Positions 32,299 to 39,477 of a stretch of 40,717 bases of DNA are shown piece by piece. The position numbers and the translations under genes were made by a program. Under the pieces are notes generated by a model. That model ran no database searches and was not told the DNA's origin. It saw only the letters and a list, made by a program, of their open reading frames with translations. Source of the stretch: Verrucomicrobiales bacterium (lineage in GTDB: Bacteria > Verrucomicrobiota > Verrucomicrobiia > Limisphaerales > CAIMTB01); NCBI GenBank assembly GCA_016795425.1, contig JAEUHG010000057.1, positions 1-40,717 on the forward strand. Direction: 5' to 3'. Position 1 is the stretch's first letter; every line of letters starts with the position of its first letter.

Positions 32299-34037
32299 AC
32301 CGCCCCTTCGGATCGCACCGGTGGTCCGTGACACTTCTTGCGGCGGCCCTTGGCCTCGTCCTGGCGGCCTGCGACCCGAGTCCGAGCCATTCTCCAACCG
32401 TCGAGACGGTCCAGAATGCGAAACCGACGGAAGCGTGGTTCGAGGAAGTCAGTGACGCCATCGGACTTCGATTTCGGCATCGCTCCGGGCATCAGGTTCG
32501 ATTCCTCATGCCGGAGATCAACTGCGGGGGCATCGGCCTGCTCGATTTCGATCGCGACGGATGGCTCGATGTTTTTTGCGTCAATGGCGGCCACGCGGAT
32601 CCGACCGTTCCCAACCCACCCGGCCACGGTCTCTTCCGCAATCTGGGCAACTGGCGGTTTGAAGAAGTCACCGCGCGCGCCGGTGTCGGCGACAATCACG
32701 GTTACGGCATGGGTGTGGCGTGTGCGGATTACGACGGCGATGGTTGGACCGACCTGCTCGTGCTCAACCTGCGTGGCGACGTTCTATACAGGAATCGTGG
32801 TGACGGCACCTTTGAAGACGTCACCGCCAAGGCAGGCGTCGCCGGTGACGAATGGAGCAGCAGCGCGGCGTTCTTCGACTACGATCAGGATCGGGATCTC
32901 GATCTCTTCGTCGTCAACTATATCCACTGGTCCGTCGCCACGGAGGTGGAGTGCTATTCACGCGGCGGCGTACTCGATTACTGTTCGCCCTTGAGCTACC
33001 GGGCCCCAGCCATGGCCCGGCTCTATCGCAATCGCGGCGACGGCACGTTTGAAGATATGTCCCGTGCGGTTGGCCTGGCAGCGGCCTTCGGCAACGGGCT
33101 CGGCATCGCCACCGCCGACTTTGATCAGGACGGTTGGACGGATGCTTTTGTCGCCAATGACGCCACACCCAACCAACTGTGGATGAACCGCGATCGCGGA
33201 GCGCGGTTCGTCGACGAGGCCCTGTCCCGCGGTTGCGCCTTGAATTCGATGGGCGTGCCGAGGGCCGGCATGGGCACCGTTGCCGTGGACCTGCTGCAGA
33301 AAGGGTCGTTTGACGTGTTCGTGACCCATCTCGTCGGTGAGGGACACGGATGGTTCCTGAATTCCAACGGTGTATTCGCCGACGTCATCCTGCCGAAGGG
33401 TCCAATGTCGGGTAGCCGCGCCTACACGGGATTCGGCATCGGCTTTCGCGACTTCGATCACGATGGCGAACCCGATTTGTTCGTCGCCAACGGCCGCGTC
33501 CGACTCGGCGCCACGGACCTCGATCCCAAGGATCCGTTCGCGGAACCCAACAGCCTCTTGCGCGGTCACGGTCGCGGTGAGTTCGAGGAGGTCCTGCCAC
33601 CCGGGGGCACCCAACCGCCGTTGATGAGCACCAGCCGCGGGGCGGCATTCGGAGACCTGGATAACGATGGGGCAGAAGACATCGTCATTGCCAATCGGGA
33701 CGGTCCAGTCCACGTCCTGCGCAATCGAGTGGGAGCGCGGGGGAATTGGATCGGCTTCGTGGTGCAGTCGGGCCCACACCTGACCGCCCACAACGCAGTG
33801 GTTCAGGTGGAGGCCCAGGGACGTTCCTGGTGGCGTCAGGTCCAACCGAACGAAGGATACGCCTCAAGCAATGATCCCCGGCTGGTTTTCGGATTGGGCC
33901 CGGCAACCAAGGTCGATCACGTAATGATCCGATGGCCGGGAGGGCGGTGGGAGGGATTTGGTCCTTTCGATGGCGGCCGCTATCACACGCTCACGGAAGG
34001 CACCGGTCAGGCGGTGGAGAGCGGAAAGGGGCGGTAG
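32295..34037 (+). CDS. CRTAC1/ASPIC-UnbV lipoprotein with FG-GAP/VCBS repeats
   Basis: A 580-residue protein from the ATG at 32295, which begins a lipoprotein signal (WSVTLLAAALGLVLAAC, Cys26). The body consists of FG-GAP/VCBS propeller repeats with calcium-type acidic loops: LLDFDRDGWLDVF, CADYDGDGWTDLLVLN, FFDYDQDRDLDLFVVN, TADFDQDGWTDAFVAND, FRDFDHDGEPDLFVANG and FGDLDNDGAEDIVIAN. The C-terminus has the ASPIC/UnbV module (WWRQVQPNEGYASSNDPRLVFGLG, ending VDHVMIRWPGG). It is outer-surface or periplasmic, and such proteins are thought to mediate adhesion or carbohydrate/protein binding. It follows the TPR gene with a 4-bp overlap. TPR-CRTAC1 pairs recur in Planctomycetes, Verrucomicrobia and Acidobacteria, with unknown purpose. 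Confidence 0.92.
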   Translation: MNRPFGSHRWSVTLLAAALGLVLAACDPSPSHSPTVETVQNAKPTEAWFEEVSDAIGLRFRHRSGHQVRFLMPEINCGGIGLLDFDRDGWLDVFCVNGGHADPTVPNPPGHGLFRNLGNWRFEEVTARAGVGDNHGYGMGVACADYDGDGWTDLLVLNLRGDVLYRNRGDGTFEDVTAKAGVAGDEWSSSAAFFDYDQDRDLDLFVVNYIHWSVATEVECYSRGGVLDYCSPLSYRAPAMARLYRNRGDGTFEDMSRAVGLAAAFGNGLGIATADFDQDGWTDAFVANDATPNQLWMNRDRGARFVDEALSRGCALNSMGVPRAGMGTVAVDLLQKGSFDVFVTHLVGEGHGWFLNSNGVFADVILPKGPMSGSRAYTGFGIGFRDFDHDGEPDLFVANGRVRLGATDLDPKDPFAEPNSLLRGHGRGEFEEVLPPGGTQPPLMSTSRGAAFGDLDNDGAEDIVIANRDGPVHVLRNRVGARGNWIGFVVQSGPHLTAHNAVVQVEAQGRSWWRQVQPNEGYASSNDPRLVFGLGPATKVDHVMIRWPGGRWEGFGPFDGGRYHTLTEGTGQAVESGKGR

Positions 34038-34038
34038 A

Positions 34039-34122
34039 GGGGAAGAGTTTGTGGGGAAGAGGGAAGGGTCGGACCGCCCATGCATTGACCCGCCCTTCCC
34101 CCTTCCCCACAAACCCTTCCCC
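34039..34122. repeat. Imperfect 34-bp inverted repeat of purine/pyrimidine tracts
   Basis: The purine-rich arm at 34039-34072 (contains GTTTGTGGGGAAG) matches the reverse complement of 34089-34122 at 30 of 34 positions, with a 16-base spacer. It starts one base after the stop of the CRTAC1 gene and lies 70 bp before the protease start. It could be a read-through-limiting stem inside the operon or a dispersed repeat; similar GGGAAG/CTTCCC tracts appear in other spacers. Confidence 0.65.
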
Positions 34123-34192
34123 TTTTCCGCCCCCCCAGAGACCTCGGTCTTGCGGCGACGCCCGCAGACGCGCACCTTCGGGCCGCTTGCCC

Positions 34193-36253
34193 ATGGGTCC
34201 TTCCACCTGCTGTCCCTGCCCTTCCCCGACACGCGCCTTGCCGATGCTCGCGGCCGGCCTGTTGGTGTTGACCCTCGTGATGCCATCAGCCGTCGGCGCC
34301 GTTCCGAGACGCGTCGACACCGACGCCGCCGTCGACCGGGTCAAACCATCGGTCGTACGAATCCTGGTGGTCACGACCTCCTATTCGGATGGGCGCGAGC
34401 TGAAATCAAAAGCCTCTGGCAGCGGCGTCATCGTTTCCAAGGAAGGCCATATTATTTCGAACCACCACGTGGCCGGTCGAGCGGTTCGGATTGTCTGCAC
34501 TTTGGCTGACCGCGAGGAAGTGGACGCGGAGCTTATCGGCACCGATCCGCTGACGGATATCTGCGTCCTTCAATTGCGTCCTACCACGCCTCGCGAGTTT
34601 CCCGCGGCGGCGTTTGGGGATTCGTCAAAATTGAAGGTCGGCGACCCGGTGCTCGCCATGGGCAGCCCGATGTCCCTGTCGCAATCCGTGACCTTGGGCA
34701 TCGTGAGTAATCCCGAGATGATTTTGCCACGCTTCTTCGGTCCGATGGCGCGCCTGCGACAGGAAGGCGAGGATGTGGGATCTCTCGTCCGATGGATTGG
34801 GCACGATGCCCCTATTTACGGCGGAAATTCCGGGGGACCATTGGTGAACCTCAAAGGCGAGATCGTCGGCATCAATGAGATCAGTCTCGGTCTCGCAGGG
34901 GCGATTCCGGGCAACCTGGCACGCCAGGTTGCGGACCAGATTCGCCGGTTCGGCAGAGCGCGGCGCGCGTGGTTCGGATTCGAGATTCAACCGTTGCTGA
35001 AGGGCGCCTCCGAACGCGGCGGCGTGCTGGTGGCCAGCGTTCTAGAGGATTCGCCGGCGGCAAGCGCTGGTCTCAAAGCGGGCGACACCCTGTTGTCCGT
35101 GGCAGGCAAAGCGGTGCGCGCCCGCTATGAGGAGGAGATACCGCAGATCATGGGATTCCTCAGCGACCTTCCCATCGGACAGGACGTGCCATTGGTGATT
35201 TCCAGGGATCAACAGCCGCTCGAGCTCAGGATGACCTCGGTCGAACGGGAGGAAGCTCGCCCCCGTCAACGCGAGCTTCCCGCCTGGGGCATCACCGCGC
35301 GCAACCTTTCCGAGGTGCTGGCCCGCGAATTGCGGCGACCTTCGCGCGACGGAGTCATGATTACGTCGGTGCGATCGGGCGGGCCGGCCGGCGAAGCCAA
35401 ACCCCAACTCCAGTCCCAGGACATCCTGGTCGAGGTCAATGGACAATCGGTGGCCAGCGTGGAGGACCTGGTCCGCCTGACCGAGAAACTCACCGGCCCA
35501 ACCACGGGCAGCACCGTCGATGTGCTGGCCACCTTCGACCGCCGGGATCGACGACACGTCACGGTGGTTTCGCTGGGTTTGCGCGACCTCAAGGATCCAG
35601 GCCTGGAAGCAACCAAAGCCTGGCTGCCCGTGGAGACCCAGGTCATCAGTCGCAATATCGCGCGGCAGTTGGGCAACCCGGCACTCAAGGGATTTTACAT
35701 TACCCGCGTCTATCCCGACAGCGTGGCGGCACAGGCCGGACTCCGGGTCGGCGACATGATTGTTGCCGTGGACGACGAGAAGCTCACCGCCGACGCGCCA
35801 GAACATGAAGAAGACCTCGCGGTTCTCATTCGACAATACGATCCCGGCACCCGCGTGAAACTCGGCCTTCTCCGCGGTCAGGAAAGACTTTCCGTCGAAG
35901 TGGCGTTGGCCCGTTCCCCGCATCAACGGCGGGAGATGAAGAAATATCGCAACCAGGAGTTCGAGTTCGTGGCACGCGATCTCGCCTTCCACGATCGCGC
36001 CGAGGAACAATGGGGAAGGGATCAACCCGGGGTGATGGTCGAGGAGGTGAAGTCCGGTAGCTGGGCGGAACTCGGCCAATTGTATTCAGGCGATCTGCTT
36101 CTGGAGGTCGCCGGCCAGGCGATCCGCGACGTCGCGGGCCTGCAGTCGGTGATGGAGAAGATCGCCATCGAACGCCCCCGGTTTGTCGCGGTCAAAGTTC
36201 AGCGCGGCATCTACACTCGTTTCCTCGAACTGGAACCCAAATGGACACCATGA
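34193..36253 (+). CDS. Trypsin-like (HtrA/Deg-type) serine protease with four PDZ domains
   Basis: A 686-residue protein from the ATG at 34193, with signal peptide through LVLTLVMPSAVGA; 34244 is a good alternative start inside it. The protease domain (about 45-255) keeps the full triad: His92 in ISNHHVAG, Asp122 in PLTDICVLQL and Ser213 in YGGNSGGPLVN. Four PDZ-like domains follow (first near 265-360, then about 365-460, 480-575 and 590-686), each with the carboxylate-loop/buried-Gly pattern, such as VLEDSPAASAGLKAGDTLLSV and VYPDSVAAQAGLRVGDMIVAV. DegP/HtrA normally has one or two PDZ domains, so four is unusual. It acts in the periplasm, probably in protein quality control or processing of exported proteins. 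It overlaps the next gene by 13 bp. Confidence 0.92.
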   Translation: MGPSTCCPCPSPTRALPMLAAGLLVLTLVMPSAVGAVPRRVDTDAAVDRVKPSVVRILVVTTSYSDGRELKSKASGSGVIVSKEGHIISNHHVAGRAVRIVCTLADREEVDAELIGTDPLTDICVLQLRPTTPREFPAAAFGDSSKLKVGDPVLAMGSPMSLSQSVTLGIVSNPEMILPRFFGPMARLRQEGEDVGSLVRWIGHDAPIYGGNSGGPLVNLKGEIVGINEISLGLAGAIPGNLARQVADQIRRFGRARRAWFGFEIQPLLKGASERGGVLVASVLEDSPAASAGLKAGDTLLSVAGKAVRARYEEEIPQIMGFLSDLPIGQDVPLVISRDQQPLELRMTSVEREEARPRQRELPAWGITARNLSEVLARELRRPSRDGVMITSVRSGGPAGEAKPQLQSQDILVEVNGQSVASVEDLVRLTEKLTGPTTGSTVDVLATFDRRDRRHVTVVSLGLRDLKDPGLEATKAWLPVETQVISRNIARQLGNPALKGFYITRVYPDSVAAQAGLRVGDMIVAVDDEKLTADAPEHEEDLAVLIRQYDPGTRVKLGLLRGQERLSVEVALARSPHQRREMKKYRNQEFEFVARDLAFHDRAEEQWGRDQPGVMVEEVKSGSWAELGQLYSGDLLLEVAGQAIRDVAGLQSVMEKIAIERPRFVAVKVQRGIYTRFLELEPKWTP

Positions 36254-37101
36254 AATCCGGACTTCGCTCTGTTCTCCTGCTCGCCGCAGGATGGGCTTTG
36301 CTTTCCTCCACCGCACCTTGCGCCCTGGCTCAGGCAGCGGATCTCGCATCCAAAGGCCGTGAAGTGTTCGCCAAGCACCGGGATTGCGTGGTCACCGTCC
36401 AATTGGTCATCAAGACCAAGATGAACATCCCGGGCTTCGGCGGTGGCGACAATGCCCGTGAATCCCGCGAGGAAGTGACCGGCACGGTCATCGATCCGTC
36501 CGGGCTGACGGTCGTCGCCCTATCCAGCGTTGATCCCATGGGGGCTCTCCAAGGGATGATGGGCGGGTTGGGCGGCGATGATGGCGAAGGCCTCAAAATG
36601 AAGATGGAGAGCGACGTCGCCGATGTGAAGGTCCTCGGCCAGGATGGCACCGAAATCCCTGCCGAAATCGTGCTTCGGGACAAGGATCTCGACCTCGCCT
36701 TCCTGCGGCCGAAAGCCCCGCCCTCCGCCCCCATGAAGGCTCTGGATCTGACCGCCCCGGGGACGGCCGAGATTCTGGATGAAGTGATTGCCATCAACCG
36801 GTTGGGGAAAGTGGCGGGACGCGCCTATTCCGTAGCTTTGGAACGGATCTGCGCGGTCGTACGCAAGCCTCGATTGTTCTATGTCCCCGGCAACAGCGCC
36901 ACCTCCACCAGCCTGGGTTGCCCGGCCTTCACCGCCGACGGCAAGGTGGTCGGGGTGTTTGTGATGCGCAGCCTTAAATCGGGTGGTGAAGGGATGAGCC
37001 TGTTCAATCCTCAGAACGCCGGGATGACGGCAATTCTTCTGCCCGCCGAGGAAGTGCGCAAAATCGCCGCCCAAGTTCCGGCGACAGGTGCGGGAAAGTG
37101 A
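36241..37101 (+). CDS. Exported trypsin-fold protein lacking catalytic His and Ser (pseudoprotease)
   Basis: A 286-residue protein starting at 36241 (an ATG at 36250 forms an ATGA overlap with the protease stop and is an equally good start). It has a signal peptide (LRSVLLLAAGWALLSSTAPCALAQA). The body follows the trypsin/HtrA pattern: TGTVIDPSGLTVVALSSVDP where HtrA has the His-containing NNHV, DKDLDLAFLRP retaining the Asp, and STSLGCPAFTADGKVVGVFV where HtrA has GNSGGPL. The His position reads Ser and the catalytic Ser position reads Leu, so proteolysis is not expected. Translational coupling to an active four-PDZ protease suggests a regulatory or scaffold partner. No PDZ domain is present. 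Confidence 0.82.
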   Translation: MDTMKSGLRSVLLLAAGWALLSSTAPCALAQAADLASKGREVFAKHRDCVVTVQLVIKTKMNIPGFGGGDNARESREEVTGTVIDPSGLTVVALSSVDPMGALQGMMGGLGGDDGEGLKMKMESDVADVKVLGQDGTEIPAEIVLRDKDLDLAFLRPKAPPSAPMKALDLTAPGTAEILDEVIAINRLGKVAGRAYSVALERICAVVRKPRLFYVPGNSATSTSLGCPAFTADGKVVGVFVMRSLKSGGEGMSLFNPQNAGMTAILLPAEEVRKIAAQVPATGAGK

Positions 37102-37185
37102 CCGAGTTGGGAAGGGGTGGAAGGGAAGCGGGAACGGAACGAAACGGTCAGGCGTCGGACCCTTTTTGTATCTCCAGCTGGTTGA

Positions 37186-38178
37186 TCAATTCGCTCTTCC
37201 AGGTTCCCCCACCCCACTTCCCCCATCGGACCGCCGCCGGACGCCCAACACACAGGCGACCGGTCTTTGAAACCCCGAAATCACCGGGCTCCGAGGTCGA
37301 TTGACGACTCGCGCACCCGTCCAACCGCCGGCAAGAACCATCGCGGTGGAACCACCGCCATCGAAGTTGATCGCGTCGGCGGCACCCAGGCCCTTCAACA
37401 ATTCGGCGGACTCTTTCGGGGTCAACCCTTCGCTGTACCCCGGTTGCCGCCCGTCCACGACCAGCCAATACATCCAACGACGGTCCGCTGACAAACCAAC
37501 CGCCGTCGCCGCATCCTGGGGATGGCGCTCGCCTCTGTTTTCGCCGGACGCCACGGTCACCAGGAAACCGCCGACGGCCAGTTTTGCATCGGACGCCTCG
37601 CGTTGTCCTATCTGCAGCGACCAGGTCCCGTTCTTCGATTGAATCAAGGCGTCCAGATTTCCACTAGGACCGGCCACCGCCCAACCGTTCATCACGACCA
37701 AGCCATCGGGTTTGACCAGTGGCCCGGGAAGATACGGTTCCGGCTGGAAGGGCGTGGCGTTGATCACCGCCAGCAGACCCTCAGAGCGAAGCAGGGAGCT
37801 TGGCCAGGCCGAAGTGAACCAATCCACCGCCTCCGGCCGCGCGGCCGCCACCACCTCAATCTCAGGATGCTGCAGATCGATGCGGAGCGCGTGACACTTC
37901 AACGGGCGGGGTTCCGACAAGTTGGCCCGGCTATAGGACAGCCCCGGCGTCACTTCCTTCCAGTCCGTGAAGTTCGGCCCAGGGGCCGGCCATGACTCCA
38001 GAAAGCGAGGACCCCGAGCGCAAGTCCACCCATAGAAGCCCCCGATCAAGGGAACCAAAAGGAGCATGGTGAGACCAAGCCATACCGCACTCCGACAGCG
38101 TCGCGAGCGTCGTCGACGCGGCAACGGAGGTGTCGGAGGCGGCCGGCCGGGAGAGCGTAATGCGCGATCCGCACTCAT
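37186..38178 (-). CDS. Membrane-anchored phosphodiester glycosidase-like protein (NAGPA/DUF2233)
   Basis: A 330-residue protein from the ATG at 38178, 13 bp after the stop of the dus gene; an upstream frame to 38256 would overlap dus and is less likely. After an Arg/Pro-rich cytoplasmic start it has one membrane helix (about 31-50, VWLGLTMLLLVPLIGGFYGW), with the rest outside. The catalytic domain matches the phosphodiester alpha-GlcNAcase (NAGPA) group: LLAVINATPFQPEPYLPGP, VGLSADRRWMYWLVVDGRQPGYSEGLT, and INFDGGGSTAMVLAGG, the most conserved motif. Human NAGPA uncovers mannose 6-phosphate by removing GlcNAc; bacterial members cleave sugar phosphodiesters in envelope polymers. It probably forms a two-gene operon with dus through proximity only. 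Confidence 0.88.
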   Translation of the reverse strand: MSADRALRSPGRPPPTPPLPRRRRSRRCRSAVWLGLTMLLLVPLIGGFYGWTCARGPRFLESWPAPGPNFTDWKEVTPGLSYSRANLSEPRPLKCHALRIDLQHPEIEVVAAARPEAVDWFTSAWPSSLLRSEGLLAVINATPFQPEPYLPGPLVKPDGLVVMNGWAVAGPSGNLDALIQSKNGTWSLQIGQREASDAKLAVGGFLVTVASGENRGERHPQDAATAVGLSADRRWMYWLVVDGRQPGYSEGLTPKESAELLKGLGAADAINFDGGGSTAMVLAGGWTGARVVNRPRSPVISGFQRPVACVLGVRRRSDGGSGVGEPGRAN

Positions 38179-38191
38179 ACTGGCAGACAGA

Positions 38192-39331
38192 TTACCACAC
38201 TTCGACCGGACCACGAGGCACCGGGACCGATTGCCGGGTGGCGGCGGCTGGATCACGATCGACCTCGGCCGCGGTTGCCAGAAAACTGGGATGCAATTGC
38301 TGCGGTCGGTATTTCGGCAGCAACTGACCCTGATCGTCGCAGAACTGTTTCCGCCATCGGAGGTAATGCGCCAGGATCTCCTCGAATTGCGAACGGGACG
38401 CCAGGTGGACGACGCGCTTGTTGAATTCGTTGACCGGCCCGAATCGCTTGGCGTACCAGGGCGCGATTTTGCGGAACATCAGGCAGCCGTGGCCTTCGCC
38501 AAAGACCTCGACCATGAGATCCAAGTGACGGCGCATCACCTGGATCCGTTCCTCGAACGGTGGTTCCGGCACACACTCGCCCGCATCAAGCAGGCGCCGT
38601 GTCCGCCGGAAAATCCACGGATCATAAAAGGCACCGCGGCCGATGCTGACGCCGGCGCAGCCGGTGATCTCCAGCATGTGTTTTGCCGCCTCCGGCGTCG
38701 TGACATCGCCATTGCCAATCACCGGCACCCGGCGCGCGGCTTCCACAACCCGCCGAATTCCACCGAGATTCACAGTCCCGCCGAATCCCTGTTCGCGCGT
38801 ACGGCCATGAACGAAGATCGCGGCGATCCCGACGTCCTCCAACGCCCGCGCCAGATCCGGGGCAGTGATATTGTCGTCATCCCAGCCCAGACGCATCTTT
38901 GCCGTCACAGGGATCTTCACGGCCTCGACCATGGTTCGCACCAGGTGCTGCGTGCGCCCCAACTCGGTCATCATCGCCGAGCCGCCACCCACCCGGCAGA
39001 CTTTGCGCACCGGACATCCCATGTTGATGTCCACGGACGCCACACCCAGGGATTCGAGGTGCAACGCGGCATCGCGCATTTCCTCGGGCACCGCACCGAA
39101 CAGTTGAACGGCCAACGGACGATCCGCCGGACTGCTTTCGATAAGCTTCAACGCCTTGGAGTTCCGTTCGATCAGGGACCGGGCGTTGACGAGATCAGTG
39201 GTGCAAAGGTCTACGCCGCCCAACTCGCGGACCACCAACCGGAAGGGAAGGTTGGTATACCCTGCGAGGGGCGATAGAAACAGGTTCGACCTCAAACCGA
39301 GCGAACCCCATTGGAGCACGGCACCCGACAT
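38192..39331 (-). CDS. dus: tRNA-dihydrouridine synthase (DusB-type)
   Basis: A 379-residue FMN enzyme that reduces uridine to dihydrouridine in the tRNA D-loop with NADPH. The N-terminal TIM barrel shows LSPLAGYTNLPFRLVVRELGG (FMN-binding start), AVQLFGAVPEEM, DINMGCPVRKVCRVGGGSAMM with the catalytic Cys106, VTAKMRLGWDDDNI with the FMN-contacting Lys, IFVHGRTREQGF with His and Arg, VIGNGDVTTPEAA and VSIGRGAFYDPWIF. The DINMGCP form and overall length favour DusB. It is slightly longer at the C-terminus than typical 320-350-residue forms. A perfect 14-bp palindrome, CGGACGGCCGTCCG (39381-39394), lies 50 bp upstream of the start and might be regulatory. Confidence 0.95.
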   Translation of the reverse strand: MSGAVLQWGSLGLRSNLFLSPLAGYTNLPFRLVVRELGGVDLCTTDLVNARSLIERNSKALKLIESSPADRPLAVQLFGAVPEEMRDAALHLESLGVASVDINMGCPVRKVCRVGGGSAMMTELGRTQHLVRTMVEAVKIPVTAKMRLGWDDDNITAPDLARALEDVGIAAIFVHGRTREQGFGGTVNLGGIRRVVEAARRVPVIGNGDVTTPEAAKHMLEITGCAGVSIGRGAFYDPWIFRRTRRLLDAGECVPEPPFEERIQVMRRHLDLMVEVFGEGHGCLMFRKIAPWYAKRFGPVNEFNKRVVHLASRSQFEEILAHYLRWRKQFCDDQGQLLPKYRPQQLHPSFLATAAEVDRDPAAATRQSVPVPRGPVEVW

Positions 39332-39477
39332 GCGGCGCCCGTTCTAGCCCGAGAACCCGGCCCGAAGCCACCCCGGAAGTCGGACGGCCGTCCGGTTCAA
39401 GTCTCTTGGTCCGACGGTAAGATCCCAACGGTCGGAAGCGTCGCCGTCCGGGAACCTGAAGAACCGGCGCGGCCGTC

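Noticed and set aside
37102..37185. Possible terminator with T5 between the convergent pseudoprotease and glycosidase-like genes.
   Set aside because: Only a 4-bp stem (GGTC/GACC) precedes the T-run at about 37162-37166, too weak to call.
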